Shown here: positions 54,301-62,566 of the stretch, one piece after another
Layout of the letters: each line of letters begins with the position of its first letter
How positions within the stretch are numbered: position 1 is the first letter of the stretch
Assembly: GCF_040183065.1 (NCBI RefSeq)
Contig: NC_091118.1
Span: 212,591,029 to 212,655,028 of the forward strand
Reading direction: 5' to 3'
Length of the DNA stretch: 64,000 nucleotides
Source of the DNA: Periplaneta americana
Lineage: Eukaryota > Arthropoda > Insecta > Blattodea > Blattidae
The notes under the pieces: model-generated
What the model saw: only the letters and a program-made list of their open reading frames with translations
What the model was told of the DNA's origin: nothing
The model's database searches: none
Position numbers and translations under genes: made by a program

Positions 54301-57300
54301 GCACGTAACACCTGCACCGGCACCTTGTTCTCTGGAGATCAAGGATCCGTCGGTGTATAAATGAAGCCAGTTTTGTGGAGGGTACCTAATATTAATTGTC
54401 TCTAAAGACAATTGTTTCAGTGTTTCTGTGTTTACTTCTGATTTCAGTATTTCTTCTGTTAAATTTAGATTATATTCTATATTTAATAGAGTTAAAGGGT
54501 TTGGTTTAATTTGTAAGTTTTCTTTTAAATTCGGGATATTGATTTTCTGTTTTAATTCTTGAACAATGGATATGAAACTTTTTTGAATTTTCAATCTACA
54601 GAGAGGACTGTATGAATGCCAATTGTTTCCTGGTAATCTGATAAGTTTTTCATATTGAATCAGTGCTTTTTCTTCTATTGTCATTTTGATGCTGTTAATA
54701 TTAGTGAGGAATCTCATAGAATCTATTGGCGTTGTTTTGATTCCACCAGTAACGAGTCTGAGAGCTTGGTTTTGAACATATTCTATGTCGTTTATGAAAG
54801 GTGAAGTAATTAAAATTTCTCCGCAGTATGTCAGCACTGGCTGTATAAACATTTACATTGTTATAGAAGGGAAACGTGTACCTGAAAATAAAAACAAAAA
54901 CGCCATCACCTTTACTTTTACATTGTTCTAAGCATAAAAAAAATGTATGTACAGAGTGTCTCTAAAGTAGACTGACAAATTGTATTATCCACAGAGTAAA
55001 GAAGTATGCCCGTCAAAACCCCACAGCCCTATTTTAAATATTTTTCAAGTTATCATTCTGTGAATCTCTTAAAGTCCAGTCACAATAATGAAAGTCAGAC
55101 AATGTTTGAATGACCAAAAGATGAGAAAGAGTATGTGTTATTTGTAGGAAAGACATTCTCGGTGTTTTGTTTCTTTTCTACCTAACTCAAGAGTGATTAG
55201 GCAGTGTATGGAGAAATATTCTCTGAGTCCATGGCAAGGTAGAAGTTCAACAGTTCCATGCCAGGTAGAGTCTCGTCTTATTTCCAGCAGCCAATCATGT
55301 TGCAGGTCGGCAACATTTAAACATGTGCGTCTTGTGATTTGCTGATGATGACGTTATGCATTTCCTAAGGCTCGATAAATGCTTAATATAATCGCCCGCC
55401 GTTTTGGCTCTTTCATTGGTGTTCACGGAAAGCACACGAGGACGTTATTTGCCACTCAATCATTTGCTCAATTACAGTGCGTTTGATTTATTATCATAGG
55501 AGCTACGACATGATCATGTTTAACGGTGTGGTAGCTTAGCAACGAAAGAACAAAAATGGCGAACGATACTACCTACCTAGATTTTATAGAGCCTTCACTT
55601 CCTAAGACGTAAACAAAGAAGAGGAGTCATGCTGGGAATAACAGCGTCACGACTATAATATATGTATGATGTACATAAACACACTGCCTAATCACAAGCA
55701 TATTTACTTATTTATTTATTATTTTTATTTAATTGAACATACCAAAAAAATTTGTGGGTTTATTTTTGAGATACCCTGTATAATCTTAAGCTGCAAATGA
55801 TACCGTGAGGATTGTACAGTGAAATTTTAATGTCAAAGAAGTACGATCTGCACCTCCAGTTAAAAACTTCGGACAGAGGTTTTGGGAATAAATTTACATG
55901 AATTTCTGTGTACTAATATGGTTTAAAACATAATGAATAGATGTATACCACTCGGTTCAAAAAATTTCCAGAATATATTTTTTCGTTGAAATGAATAATG
56001 TTATATGGTATATTTATGTTTCTGGTGTTGGCATCATTCGTGATGTCACTTCCGTACAAATTTCATGATCATAGTCATTGTTGTTGAGTAGCAATTGTCT
56101 GTTTTTGTTTGTGTGATATTCGTTCGTTGCATTTCAGAATGAAGACTGTGTGAATAACAAAGATAACCAGCACTCTGGTCGACCTACAGAAAAACGTTTA
56201 TGTCAGGCATAGACCTGCGTTGTTTTCATTGCTGCTTCACCATAAGCTTCTTGAAGCATTCTTAATATCTCTAAAAAAACACGTTGCTCTGTATCCTACA
56301 TTCTGAAATGCGACGAAACAATATTACATAAACAACAGCCAATTGCCACACAACAACAATGACTATGATCATGAAACTTCTGCAGAGGTGACGTCATGAA
56401 TTATGCCAACACCAGAAACAGAAATATGTTTTTACAATTTTCCATGGCCACTTTTGGGATCATTTAACCCATTTTGCTTCTTGCCTCCCAGTAAAGAGCA
56501 CTCAGATTCTACACTGCTGCACTTCTTTCTTCAGTTTAGTGCATTGAAGCAGATGTTCTTTGTTCATTGACGATACTGGTATGCTGCACAGTGGATTTTC
56601 TTCAGTGTTGTAAATTCCAATCTTACAAAGATGTGATGCAAGGCAGGCATGTTCTGTATTCAGCCTGAAAATAGCTACGGCTTTCCTGAGTTTTAGGCTG
56701 TATGTCTTCCAAAGTTGATTTATTTCTGTCCATTTTTCCCCTTGTGATTCCTGATTATATTTGTAGCATTTCTGCTTCTAATTTATTTTTAATTTTGATA
56801 CCTAATGTGTGAGCACTCGTAGTTTCATTTTGTCTAAGTAATTTTGTGCATATAGAGTGTTAATTGGGAGGGCAAAGGGAAAAAGACTTTTATGCTCGAC
56901 CATGCCGAAATGTAGTAATTATACACCAGGTAGTAGCCCTTTAATGCACCTCATTAAAGTACAACTATTCATTATAGTTCAGTTGTTCAGCCAATGAGAA
57001 ATCACCATTGTACCATTATAAAACCGCAAGTATCGATTATTATTCTCGGATATGCAATCGAAAGACAATTAGCGAAAAGTCACGGAGGCTGGAAATCCAA
57101 TACTGTCGCAGAAGGTTATGTTCTGTTACTATAATAATTAGCGTTAATTGTAAATAATATTCAAATAAATTCAATTTGTCATGTCGTTTTTCAATTCTAA
57201 ATCAATTTCCAGGTTATATCAATATTAATGTTCATGTTATTCTCTAGATTATATCAAGATCAATGACATTCGTCCCTCGGAAAAAATCAGTACTTTCGCG

Positions 57301-60300
57301 TCTGCGCACATCTCACAATTTAGAAGGTCAGTTCCACTCTTCACTTAGATAACCATAACATGAATACTTATGAATAATTTCAAGTTAGAAATATGGCCGA
57401 GCATAAGAAGTAGTATGAAACTTGCCTATAATGGTGATTAAGACGCTCGTATGAAAATTATGAAACTCGCTTGCGCTCGTTTCATAAACAAACATACTCG
57501 CGTCTTAATTACTACCATTAGAGGCTCGTTGCATAATGTACTATTGGGGAGACTGAGACGTAGATGAGAGGATGATATTAAAATAGATTTGAGAGAGATG
57601 GGACATGATGGTAGGGACTGGATTAGTCTTGCTCATGATAGGGACCGATGGCAGGTTTATGTGAGAGTGGCAATGAACCTCAGGGTTCTCTAAAAGTCAT
57701 TTGTAAGTAAGTAAGTAATTAAGTAACTTTGTGCTCTTTTTTTTGTTCTAGTTCATCAGCAATGTCATTACCATTTATGCCAAAGTGTGATGGTATCCAC
57801 TGAAAACATTTTAGTTTGTGCATTTTCAAGAAGTTTTATTAATTTCCTTAGAAAGAAATATACCAATAACAAAATTCATTTCGGTGTAAAAAATATATTC
57901 CGGAAGCTTTTTGAACCCAATATATACAATGTACTGTACAGTAGTAATTTTGTCTAACACTGTATCAAGGAACAGAAGTTCATTGACTAGTTTTATTAAA
58001 TTTGTAATTCTGTTTAATTTTTCAGTGATGTAATTGCAGAAGTTCTTGATCCAGCTTTTCTTGAAGAAGATGCTTAGTGAGTATGATATCAGTTACTTGA
58101 ATATTGCCTTACTGTTTCAATATTACATCTAAATGCACTTCCTAAATGTGTGCAGATTGCACTAAGAAATCAATTTGTACTCACTCACTCATCCTCCATG
58201 CTCTTTAGTGGAGAAAAGTTATGTAAACAAAGGGGACAGCAGACTGCAATTCTCTCTATCTGTAACTCAGTAACCTTTACAGTATTATATAATTTGACTT
58301 CGCTTTTACACCACCAACTTCCATCCAAAATCATTGATCCCAAAAACATGTCTTTTTGTTGTGGGTGCAGTAAAGATACTCTGTCCACCAGGTGTGTCTC
58401 TAGTGTTGAAGTAATGGACATTTTCTTGCTTGCAGCACGCTGTTTTGTAGAATCATGAGTGGAATTGAGTCTTGTTATCGAATAAATGACCTCACACCAA
58501 CTCCTACGGGCTACTTCCCTGCCAACCTTCAGTCTCCACAGGGAAATGTGAGTTGATAAATTATGTAAATTGTCCTCACTGTTTTGGTCAGGAAATTAAC
58601 TTGTTCAACCTTATATAAAGCAGCTCAAAAGGAATCAAAGTTTTAAAACATGTTGAACTCGATAAAAAATTCAGGTACCACATAAAAATTTTAAAGTGCC
58701 ATGCAACATGACACCCGAGATTTGTCTACCTCTGATGGTGATTATTCGTTTATTCAAAAGCCACGTCTTTCACTGTAAACCCAGCATTCTCCAATCTTTC
58801 CTATTTTCTGCCTTCCTCATAGTCTCCGCATATGATCCATATATAGGGGCGTGATATTATGGTGATTATTTTATCCTGATTTTGGTGATTAAAATGGTTT
58901 GATTTCAGTGAATATTTCGTAAAAAAAAACAAGCGATTTCCTGCATATTTCGCATCCTAAAGAAACTTAAAAAGTAGTAAAATAATATTGTTTTAATTAT
59001 TATTGTTCAGTCCCTTTGAAACTAACAGAAAATTGTTTGCATCATTAATTAAATTCATAATTCAATTTCGTTCGACTGTGAGGGGGTGACGACACTGCCC
59101 TCTTGATCTCACGAAGGAAGTTGTTGCGGGAAAGAGAAATGACTGTTTTCTGCTTGTGCAGCTCCCTGGAAGTAGTTCCTGAAACTATGCTTACACCGTT
59201 GCTAGATATCAACGTATGTAATGCTGGATGATGAAATATGTAGAAATGTTCTTGTGTATTTTATAATGAAGAAACTTTATTTGAAAAAAAAAAGTAATTT
59301 TTCATGCGAATTCTTCTTGTTTTTTGTTGTTGTTGAAAATATTGTGTTTGTGAAGTAATTTCGTCAATTTATATCAATTTCACAAAAATTTGCGGGTATA
59401 TTTCTCTTAACTCCAAAAACTTAATAAGATTGTCCATTTCCAATGGATACCAGCACACTGTGGAGTCATGGAGAATGAAACCGCAGACACACTTGCCAAG
59501 AAAGGCACAACAATAAAACAAAAGTCTAAATTTAATTTCTCATATTCCTCAATAAAACGCTTGATCACTACAAAATTTTCTCATTCATACCTACAAGAAA
59601 TAGAATCAAATGCTAAAGACAAAAAATGGATTACACTACTTTCCAACCCAGATATAATCCCCCAGAGACCAAGGAAAACAGCAGTTGCAGCCTTCAGACT
59701 AGTGACAAATCACGACTGTCTAGCAAGTCATCTCTACAGAATAGGTATCTCAGCTTCACCCATATGTGTCCTGTGTAACGATCCAGCAGAAATGAATGAA
59801 GATCACTTGAAGATCTGTGAAGCATTAAGATCAGAAGAAACTACAGTTCAAAAGTATTGGAAGCACGACTGCTAATGGCTTCATTGCCAGATGCAAGGCA
59901 CTAGACAACAACAACATTTCTCTTAATTTTGGGCTTTCATTAAGGGATTGCAATTTTCCATGTATAAAATTAAGTTTTTAATACATTTCGCGTAAATTGT
60001 TAATACCAAAAAATCACACACCTATTACTATTATTGTCTACTTGAACAAGTAAGATATTTTATGTGCAGTGAGTAATTTGTGATTGTCACTGTGTTGATA
60101 AGATCTGTGCCATGTTTCAGGGCTCGGACTCCCGGTCGGAGAACGAAGTGGTGGCCCAGCTGAACTGGATTCGGGACAACCTGCTGGCCCCGACCGACCC
60201 GCAGCTGTACGAGCATCTGCAGCAGCTGGACATACCGCTCCCACTCTTTGGAATGTCAGTGAACTACCTCTAGTATTAACTAGAAATCTATTTGAGAAAA

Positions 60301-61706
60301 ATTCGTTCTGGCACTGGGAATCGAACCTGGGACGTCTCAGCTATGCACCAGGGCACGATCCACTATGCTGGCCGAACTCTTTCTATTACTTAGAAATGTT
60401 TAGTTTAAGATGTTTCCCGATATTCAAAGTGACCTGAAATTTTTTGCTACATGTCGCTCATAAGTAGGACAATCCTAGTAGGACATCAACGTCTATTATG
60501 CAATATTACTCCTGCTCTTCTAGTCAAGTTAAACGACACAATAACCCCTTTTGCTTCCTGTGTTGAAAACCTTGGAGTTTACTTTGATACGCATTTAAAC
60601 TGGAATAACCAAGTAACCCATATTATCAAAAAAGTGCTTTCCATACTACATTCCTTAAACAGCATTCGAAAATTCCTCCCGCTGTCACTCAAGAAAATAC
60701 TAGTGGAAACACTAGTAATGCCCCACTTCGATTATTGTGATTCTCTACTGACTGACCTCAATGTCAACCAGTCGCAAAGATTACAACGTGTTCATAATTC
60801 TTGTGTTCGCTTCGTCTGCGATGTCCGTCACGCTGACCACATTACCCCATCCTTCCAAACTCTAAACTGGCTACGGCTTAACGAACGTAGAAATTTTCAT
60901 TCTCTTGTTCTCCTTTTCCAAGTCCTTCACACCTCTACACCTACCTACCTTGCCTCCCGTTTCAGTTACCTGTCATCACATCACAATCTCTACACGCATG
61001 CAAAATAGCCGCATACTAGCCATACCAACACACAAGACATCATCGTATTCATCATCATACACAATCTCGCTCTCGCGCTTGTGGAATACCCTACCCAGTG
61101 ACATCAGAGACTGTCGGAATTTAGTAGCGTTCAAAAGCAAACTTATTAAGCATTTTCTTACTGCGTAGAGTAGGTTTAATTTTTACTTAGTTAATAAAAA
61201 AAAATAAATTTCTCTCTTCTTAACTTTTACAATAAACTGTCTAGCTTTTATTAGTCAGTTAATCTTTTAGTACTTTGATTTTTATTGTATTTGTAAATTT
61301 AATATTAATTATAATTATAATTGTAATTGTATTCTTAATATTGTAGTTGTAATCCCCTGGTAGAGGGGGAGAGAAGGCCTGATGGCCATATCTCTGCCAG
61401 GTTAAATAAATAAAATAAATAAATAAGTAAGTAAACAAAAATCCAACGTTTTGGAACTATCTGTTGGCTTCCATGACAAGTAAAGTCCCCTGCACATTTA
61501 AAATTATTCAAGTTTCGAAATGAGCACACGATGTATAGAAATGGGCATAATTGGCTGGTGTGTTGTTGCAGACGCTGGCTGCGTCTTCTGTTTGGCAGGG
61601 AGTTCCCCCTGCAGGACCTGCTAGTGCTGTGGGACGCCATATTTGCAGAAGGCGACAACTTCGAGCTGGTCAACTACGTGGTGGTGGCGATGCTCGTAGC
61701 CATCAG
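42312..61706 (+). CDS. TBC1D5: TBC1D5, Rab GTPase-activating protein (5' part, nine exons, continues right)
   Basis: TBC1D5 inactivates Rab7 on late endosomes, binds retromer and takes part in autophagy through LC3 and ATG9. Exons 42312-42342, 42458-42575, 46326-46590, 51148-51318, 51521-51609, 58026-58076, 58436-58547, 60121-60254 and 61572-61706 join in frame. Every junction has GT/AG sites and the product follows human TBC1D5 in order: [34 protein letters not shown] (arginine finger R160), [20 protein letters not shown] (glutamine finger Q195), [20 protein letters not shown]. In human the fingers are R169 and Q204, nine residues later. The N-terminal EEWAQL keeps the W-x-x-L of the human LC3-interacting motif. 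Later exons lie beyond 64000. The N-terminus (acidic, Ser/Thr-rich) is the least certain part. Confidence 0.92.
42458..42575 (+). CDS. TBC1D5: TBC1D5 exon 2
   Basis: Acceptor TTTTATTTGTAG, donor TATGA|GTAAGT. Encodes an acidic, Ser/Thr-rich linker ([20 protein letters not shown]). The phase leads exactly into exon 3 to give KYEEEWAQL. Confidence 0.75.
42576..43050 (+). other. TBC1D5 intron 2, left part
   Basis: No recognised element. Confidence 0.4.
43059..43322 (+). mobile_element. tRNA-derived SINE (S1 family)
   Basis: Head with ATAGCTCGGTCGGTTAAAGC (box A) and GGGTTCGATTCCC (box B); body ends GTTGATACAGCGTCGTTAAA plus an A-rich tail. TSD ACTATAAA at 43051-43058 and 43323-43330. Confidence 0.88.
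43331..44284 (+). other. TBC1D5 intron 2, no gene recognised
   Basis: A short TTAGG-like repeat on the minus strand at 43451-43492 (GACAGGTTAGGTTTGG). Otherwise no recognised element. Confidence 0.4.
44285..45000 (+). pseudogene. Mariner-type transposase fragment, split by a SINE
   Basis: Reads [16 protein letters not shown] (44355-44400) and [20 protein letters not shown] (44462-44520), the segment around the last catalytic acids of a mariner-like DDE transposase. It resumes after the SINE as [20 protein letters not shown] to about 44990. The frame shifts near 44405 and the N-terminal half is missing. Confidence 0.75.
44566..44858 (+). mobile_element. tRNA-derived SINE (S1 family) inside the transposase
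   Basis: TSD ACGATG at 44560-44565 and 44859-44864. The first 20 bases of the head (TGTCCCAGCCACTGGCTTGG) are repeated once, giving a short 5' duplication. The rest matches 43059-43322. Confidence 0.85.
45257..45352. repeat. ATATC/ATC microsatellite
   Basis: About 95 bp of (CATAT)n and (CATATAT)n units, possibly expanding the 3' side of the adjacent LINE-F. Confidence 0.8.
45360..45760 (-). mobile_element. LINE-F fragment (RT)
   Basis: Minus strand: [20 protein letters not shown] (RT catalytic region), [17 protein letters not shown], then [20 protein letters not shown] and [19 protein letters not shown]. This is the middle of an RTE-type ORF; both ends are missing. Confidence 0.75.
45973..46219 (-). 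mobile_element. tRNA-derived SINE (S4 family) with a well-preserved tRNA head
   Basis: 20-bp flanking repeats TGAGCATTACCC(A/T)TCTTCAT at 45953-45972 and 46220-46239. The minus-strand head near 46070-46000 folds as a tRNA: acceptor TCCCGGG/CCCCGGA (6 of 7 pairs), D stem GCTC/GAGC, T arm CCGGG-TTCGATA-CCCGG. The anticodon loop has C33 instead of U33, so a working tRNA is unlikely. Confidence 0.65.
46326..46590 (+). CDS. TBC1D5: TBC1D5 exon 3
   Basis: Acceptor GTGTTTGTGCAG, donor GCTGAG|GTAAAT. Encodes [20 protein letters not shown], then [17 protein letters not shown] and a Q-rich stretch to QKAE. GC-rich exon in AT-rich surroundings. Confidence 0.93.
46852..48728. repeat. Minisatellite, 53-bp unit, about 35 copies
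   Basis: Each unit is GTGGGTAATTATG (13 bp) followed by 40 bp that begin TTGTTGTTTTCTAATGCCAG and end GATAAAGTCAT. The 40 bp are the reverse complement of the last 40 bp of LINE-B. The array starts and ends with the 13-mer. Units differ by single bases (GCATTTG, GTGTTTG, ACGA/TCGA) and a 3-bp indel. Confidence 0.95.
48729..49800 (+). other. TBC1D5 intron 3, no gene recognised
   Basis: Two related TTAGG-like segments (49198-49290, 49310-49400) form a local duplication of about 100 bp. A (TAA)n run ends at about 49811. Confidence 0.45.
49811..51120 (-). mobile_element. LINE-B copy 5, split by LINE-A
   Basis: Minus strand end of ORF2 from the tail (49811) to TTGTTTGTTGA (50150); the sequence resumes as GTCTAAGTATGTAGATTTAA at 51097-51120. 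The left flank is a (TAA)n run. Confidence 0.85.
50151..51094 (+). mobile_element. LINE-A copy 8 (longest in the window)
   Basis: Includes more of the RT than other copies: [20 protein letters not shown], a shift near 50255, [13 protein letters not shown], then an open frame from 50279 to 51073 (264 codons) through [12 protein letters not shown] to NLRVP, and the GTAA tail. Confidence 0.92.
51148..51318 (+). CDS. TBC1D5: TBC1D5 exon 4
   Basis: Acceptor CATTGCTTCCAG, donor [32 protein letters not shown] through [14 protein letters not shown]; holds the arginine finger and, at its last codon, the glutamine finger. Confidence 0.95.
51521..51609 (+). CDS. TBC1D5: TBC1D5 exon 5
   Basis: Acceptor CCCTTGCAG, donor [31 protein letters not shown] then LHTKEQVPI. 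Confidence 0.95.
51610..52184 (+). other. TBC1D5 intron 5, left part
   Basis: No recognised element. Confidence 0.4.
52185..52333. repeat. Interstitial CCTAA-like (telomere-type) repeat
   Basis: About 150 bp made of CTAACCTAAC units mixed with CCAAAG and CTAAG variants. CCTAA/TTAGG is the usual insect telomere repeat; the degeneracy fits an old interstitial stretch. Confidence 0.7.
52485..52768. repeat. Diverged tandem duplication (about 155 bp)
   Basis: CTCTCATCTAAGGCACTCG...TCAGAAGGAAGG (52485-52590) is echoed at 52643-52752, both followed by GA repeats. The copies differ by several substitutions and short indels. Confidence 0.6.
53036..53577. repeat. Direct duplication, left copy (542 bp)
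   Basis: Matches 54853-55389 from TTACATTGTTATAGAAGGGA to GCTCGATAAATGCTTAATAT with a few percent differences. It ends exactly where LINE-B copy 6 begins. Confidence 0.92.
53578..54852 (-). mobile_element. LINE-B copy 6
   Basis: One open minus-strand frame (54852-53698, 384 codons) from the RT thumb ([20 protein letters not shown]) through RNase H ([37 protein letters not shown]) to the knuckle, closed early by TAG within [11 protein letters not shown]. Little decayed, so fairly recent. Bracketed by the 540-bp duplication. Confidence 0.93.
54853..55389. repeat. Direct duplication, right copy (537 bp)
   Basis: Begins directly after the 5' end of LINE-B copy 6 and ends at GCTTAATAT, the same point as the left copy. 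Confidence 0.92.
55390..55947 (+). other. TBC1D5 intron 5, end of the mariner-like MITE and spacer
   Basis: The right part of 53140-55778 runs to 55778; the remainder is plain intron. Confidence 0.4.
56850..57719 (+). mobile_element. LINE-A copy 9, split by the TATGCTCG repeat
   Basis: A 15-bp TSD TAAGTAAYTTTGTGC at 56835-56849 and 57720-57734. Only the last roughly 216 bp of LINE-A, diverged more than the other copies. Confidence 0.85.
56891..57544. repeat. TATGCTCG-family repeat, copy 2
   Basis: Interrupts LINE-A between GGGAAAAAGACTTT and GGGGAGACTGAG. About 120 bp longer than copy 1 (127-657), with insertions after 57190 and 57410. CCAATGAGA and ATTATAAAAC near 56991-57024 give it a promoter-like look. 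Confidence 0.75.
58026..58076 (+). CDS. TBC1D5: TBC1D5 exon 6
   Basis: 51-bp exon between TTTAATTTTTCAG and [28 protein letters not shown], matching human SEEMKTVLNPEYLEHDA. Confidence 0.9.
58077..58435 (+). other. TBC1D5 intron 6
   Basis: Short intron; the 102-codon plus frame reading into exon 7 is out of frame with TBC1D5 and is not supported. Confidence 0.5.
58436..58547 (+). CDS. TBC1D5: TBC1D5 exon 7
   Basis: Acceptor TTGCTTGCAG, donor [32 protein letters not shown] then [18 protein letters not shown]; follows human AYAVFSQLMETAEPW with a looser tail. Confidence 0.88.
58735..58855 (-). mobile_element. LINE-F 3' end
   Basis: Minus strand [20 protein letters not shown] then a stop, the C-terminus typical of the family of 45360-45760. 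Confidence 0.65.
58856..59399 (+). other. TBC1D5 intron 7, no gene recognised
   Basis: AT-rich; nothing recognised. Confidence 0.4.
59411..59915 (+). mobile_element. LINE-G fragment (RNase H type, related to LINE-B)
   Basis: TSD ATTTCTCTTAA at 59400-59410 and 59916-59926. Frame 59468-59875 encodes [36 protein letters not shown] and the knuckle [18 protein letters not shown]; about half of the residues equal LINE-B. Ends in an AAC tail. Confidence 0.88.
60121..60254 (+). CDS. TBC1D5: TBC1D5 exon 8
   Basis: Acceptor CATGTTTCAG, donor [31 protein letters not shown] then [20 protein letters not shown], aligned with human VNQIQDHLLKKHDIELYMHL. Confidence 0.93.
60290..60390 (-). mobile_element. 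Short tRNA-derived SINE
   Basis: Minus strand box A-like AGCATAGTGGATCGTGCC and box B CAGGTTCGATTCCC. Imperfect flanking repeats around 60277 and 60391. Family not seen elsewhere in the window. Confidence 0.55.
60445..61435 (+). mobile_element. L2/CR1-like LINE fragment
   Basis: Frame 60451-61008 encodes RT C-terminal [57 protein letters not shown] frameshift near 60990 leads to the end [20 protein letters not shown]. Tail GGTTAAATAAATAAA. Confidence 0.88.
61572..61706 (+). CDS. TBC1D5: TBC1D5 exon 9
   Basis: Acceptor GTTGTTGCAG, donor [31 protein letters not shown] then [20 protein letters not shown]; the most conserved block of the gene. Ends in phase 2, so a next exon is required to the right. 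Confidence 0.96.
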
Positions 61707-61789
61707 GTACCAGTGTGAGTTCGCCAGACATTAAGTATATTGTGAAGGAAACAGTGTATGCTTTAGGGCAGGCATCGGCAAGAATGCAA

Positions 61790-62301
61790 ATATGGGAAAT
61801 GCCTGTTATTATTCAGTTGAGAAGCTTTTATCATCCAGTCTGCTGTCAAAAAATCTGAAAGTTAGAATTTATAAAACAGTTATATTACCGGTTGTTCTGT
61901 ATGGTTGTGAAACTTGGACTCTCACTTTGAGAGAGGAACATAGGTTAAGGGCGTTTGAGAATAAGATGCTTAGGAAAATATTTGGGGCTAAGGGGGATGA
62001 AGTTACAGGAGAATGGAGAAACATAATTAGGAACATTAAATCCAGACGTTTGAGATGGGCAGGACATATGGGCGAATCCAGACATGCATATAGAGTGTTA
62101 GTTGGGAGGCCAGAGGGAAAAAGACCTTTAGGGAGGCCGAGACGTAGATGGGAAGATAATATTAAAATGGATTTGAGGTAGGTGGGATATGATGGTAGAG
62201 ACTGGATTAATCTTGCTCAGGATAGGGACCAATGGCGGGCTTATGTGAGGGCGGCAATGAACCTCCGGGTTCCTTAAACGCCAGTAAGTAAGTAAGTAAG
62301 T
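61790..62301 (+). mobile_element. LINE-A copy 10
   Basis: 16-bp TSD ATCGGCAARAATGCAA at 61774-61789 and 62302-62317. ORF2 end with two internal deletions (near 62020 and 62068) and a stop at 62179. Confidence 0.9.
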
Positions 62302-62566
62302 ATCGGCAAAAATGCAATCGTGATTACTCATAATAGTGATGTCGCAGGGGCAGCTAAGCAAACTGTCTCTGCATCACCCTCTCCCTTTCTTTCAACTCCC
62401 CTACAACTCCGGTACTCGAGCATCTATCAGTGGCGGATTGCCTGCTTAGATTTAGATTGCTTCTCTCTCATAATCTATGTTTGTTCAGAAAGATGTCTTT
62501 AAGGAAGAATGTGATAAAAAGTATTTTTTGTTGTGCACATGGCGACAGTGTAAAGTACCTCGCATG

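Larger units (their letters stand above)
53140..55778. mobile_element. Mariner-like MITE, expanded by LINE insertion and duplication
   Basis: Left end CAGAGTGTCTCTAAAGTAGA and right end ...TTTTTGAGATACCCTG are imperfect inverted repeats beside TA. The left end occurs twice (also at about 54953) because of the duplication. Without LINE and duplicate the element would be about 0.83 kb, similar to the two other long-TIR elements here. Confidence 0.5.
56428..57853 (-). mobile_element. LINE-E (RNase H type), split by LINE-A
   Basis: TSD AGAAATAT at 56420-56427 and 57854-57861. Minus strand: [20 protein letters not shown] (57815-57745) and, across [25 protein letters not shown] (about 56680-56620) and HLLQC, a diverged relative of LINE-B. 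Confidence 0.75.
55948..57920 (-). mobile_element. Mariner element with about 150-bp inverted repeats, host of a nested stack
   Basis: Left arm GGTTCAAAAAATTTCCAGAA... (55955 on) is mirrored by ...GGAAGCTTTTTGAACC (to 57918), and the arms continue inward to 56105 and 56335. On the minus strand 56130-56290 a remnant reads [20 protein letters not shown] then HKRF, as in the N-terminus of mariner transposases. The right arm is split at 56427 by LINE-E. Confidence 0.7.

Noticed and set aside
55556-55612. Short ATG frame ATGGCGAACGATACTACC... as a first exon
   Set aside because: Only 18 codons, closes with TAA, and lies inside a mobile element.
58150-58458. 102-codon plus frame overlapping TBC1D5 exon 7
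   Set aside because: Different frame from the exon, and intron sequence for most of its length.
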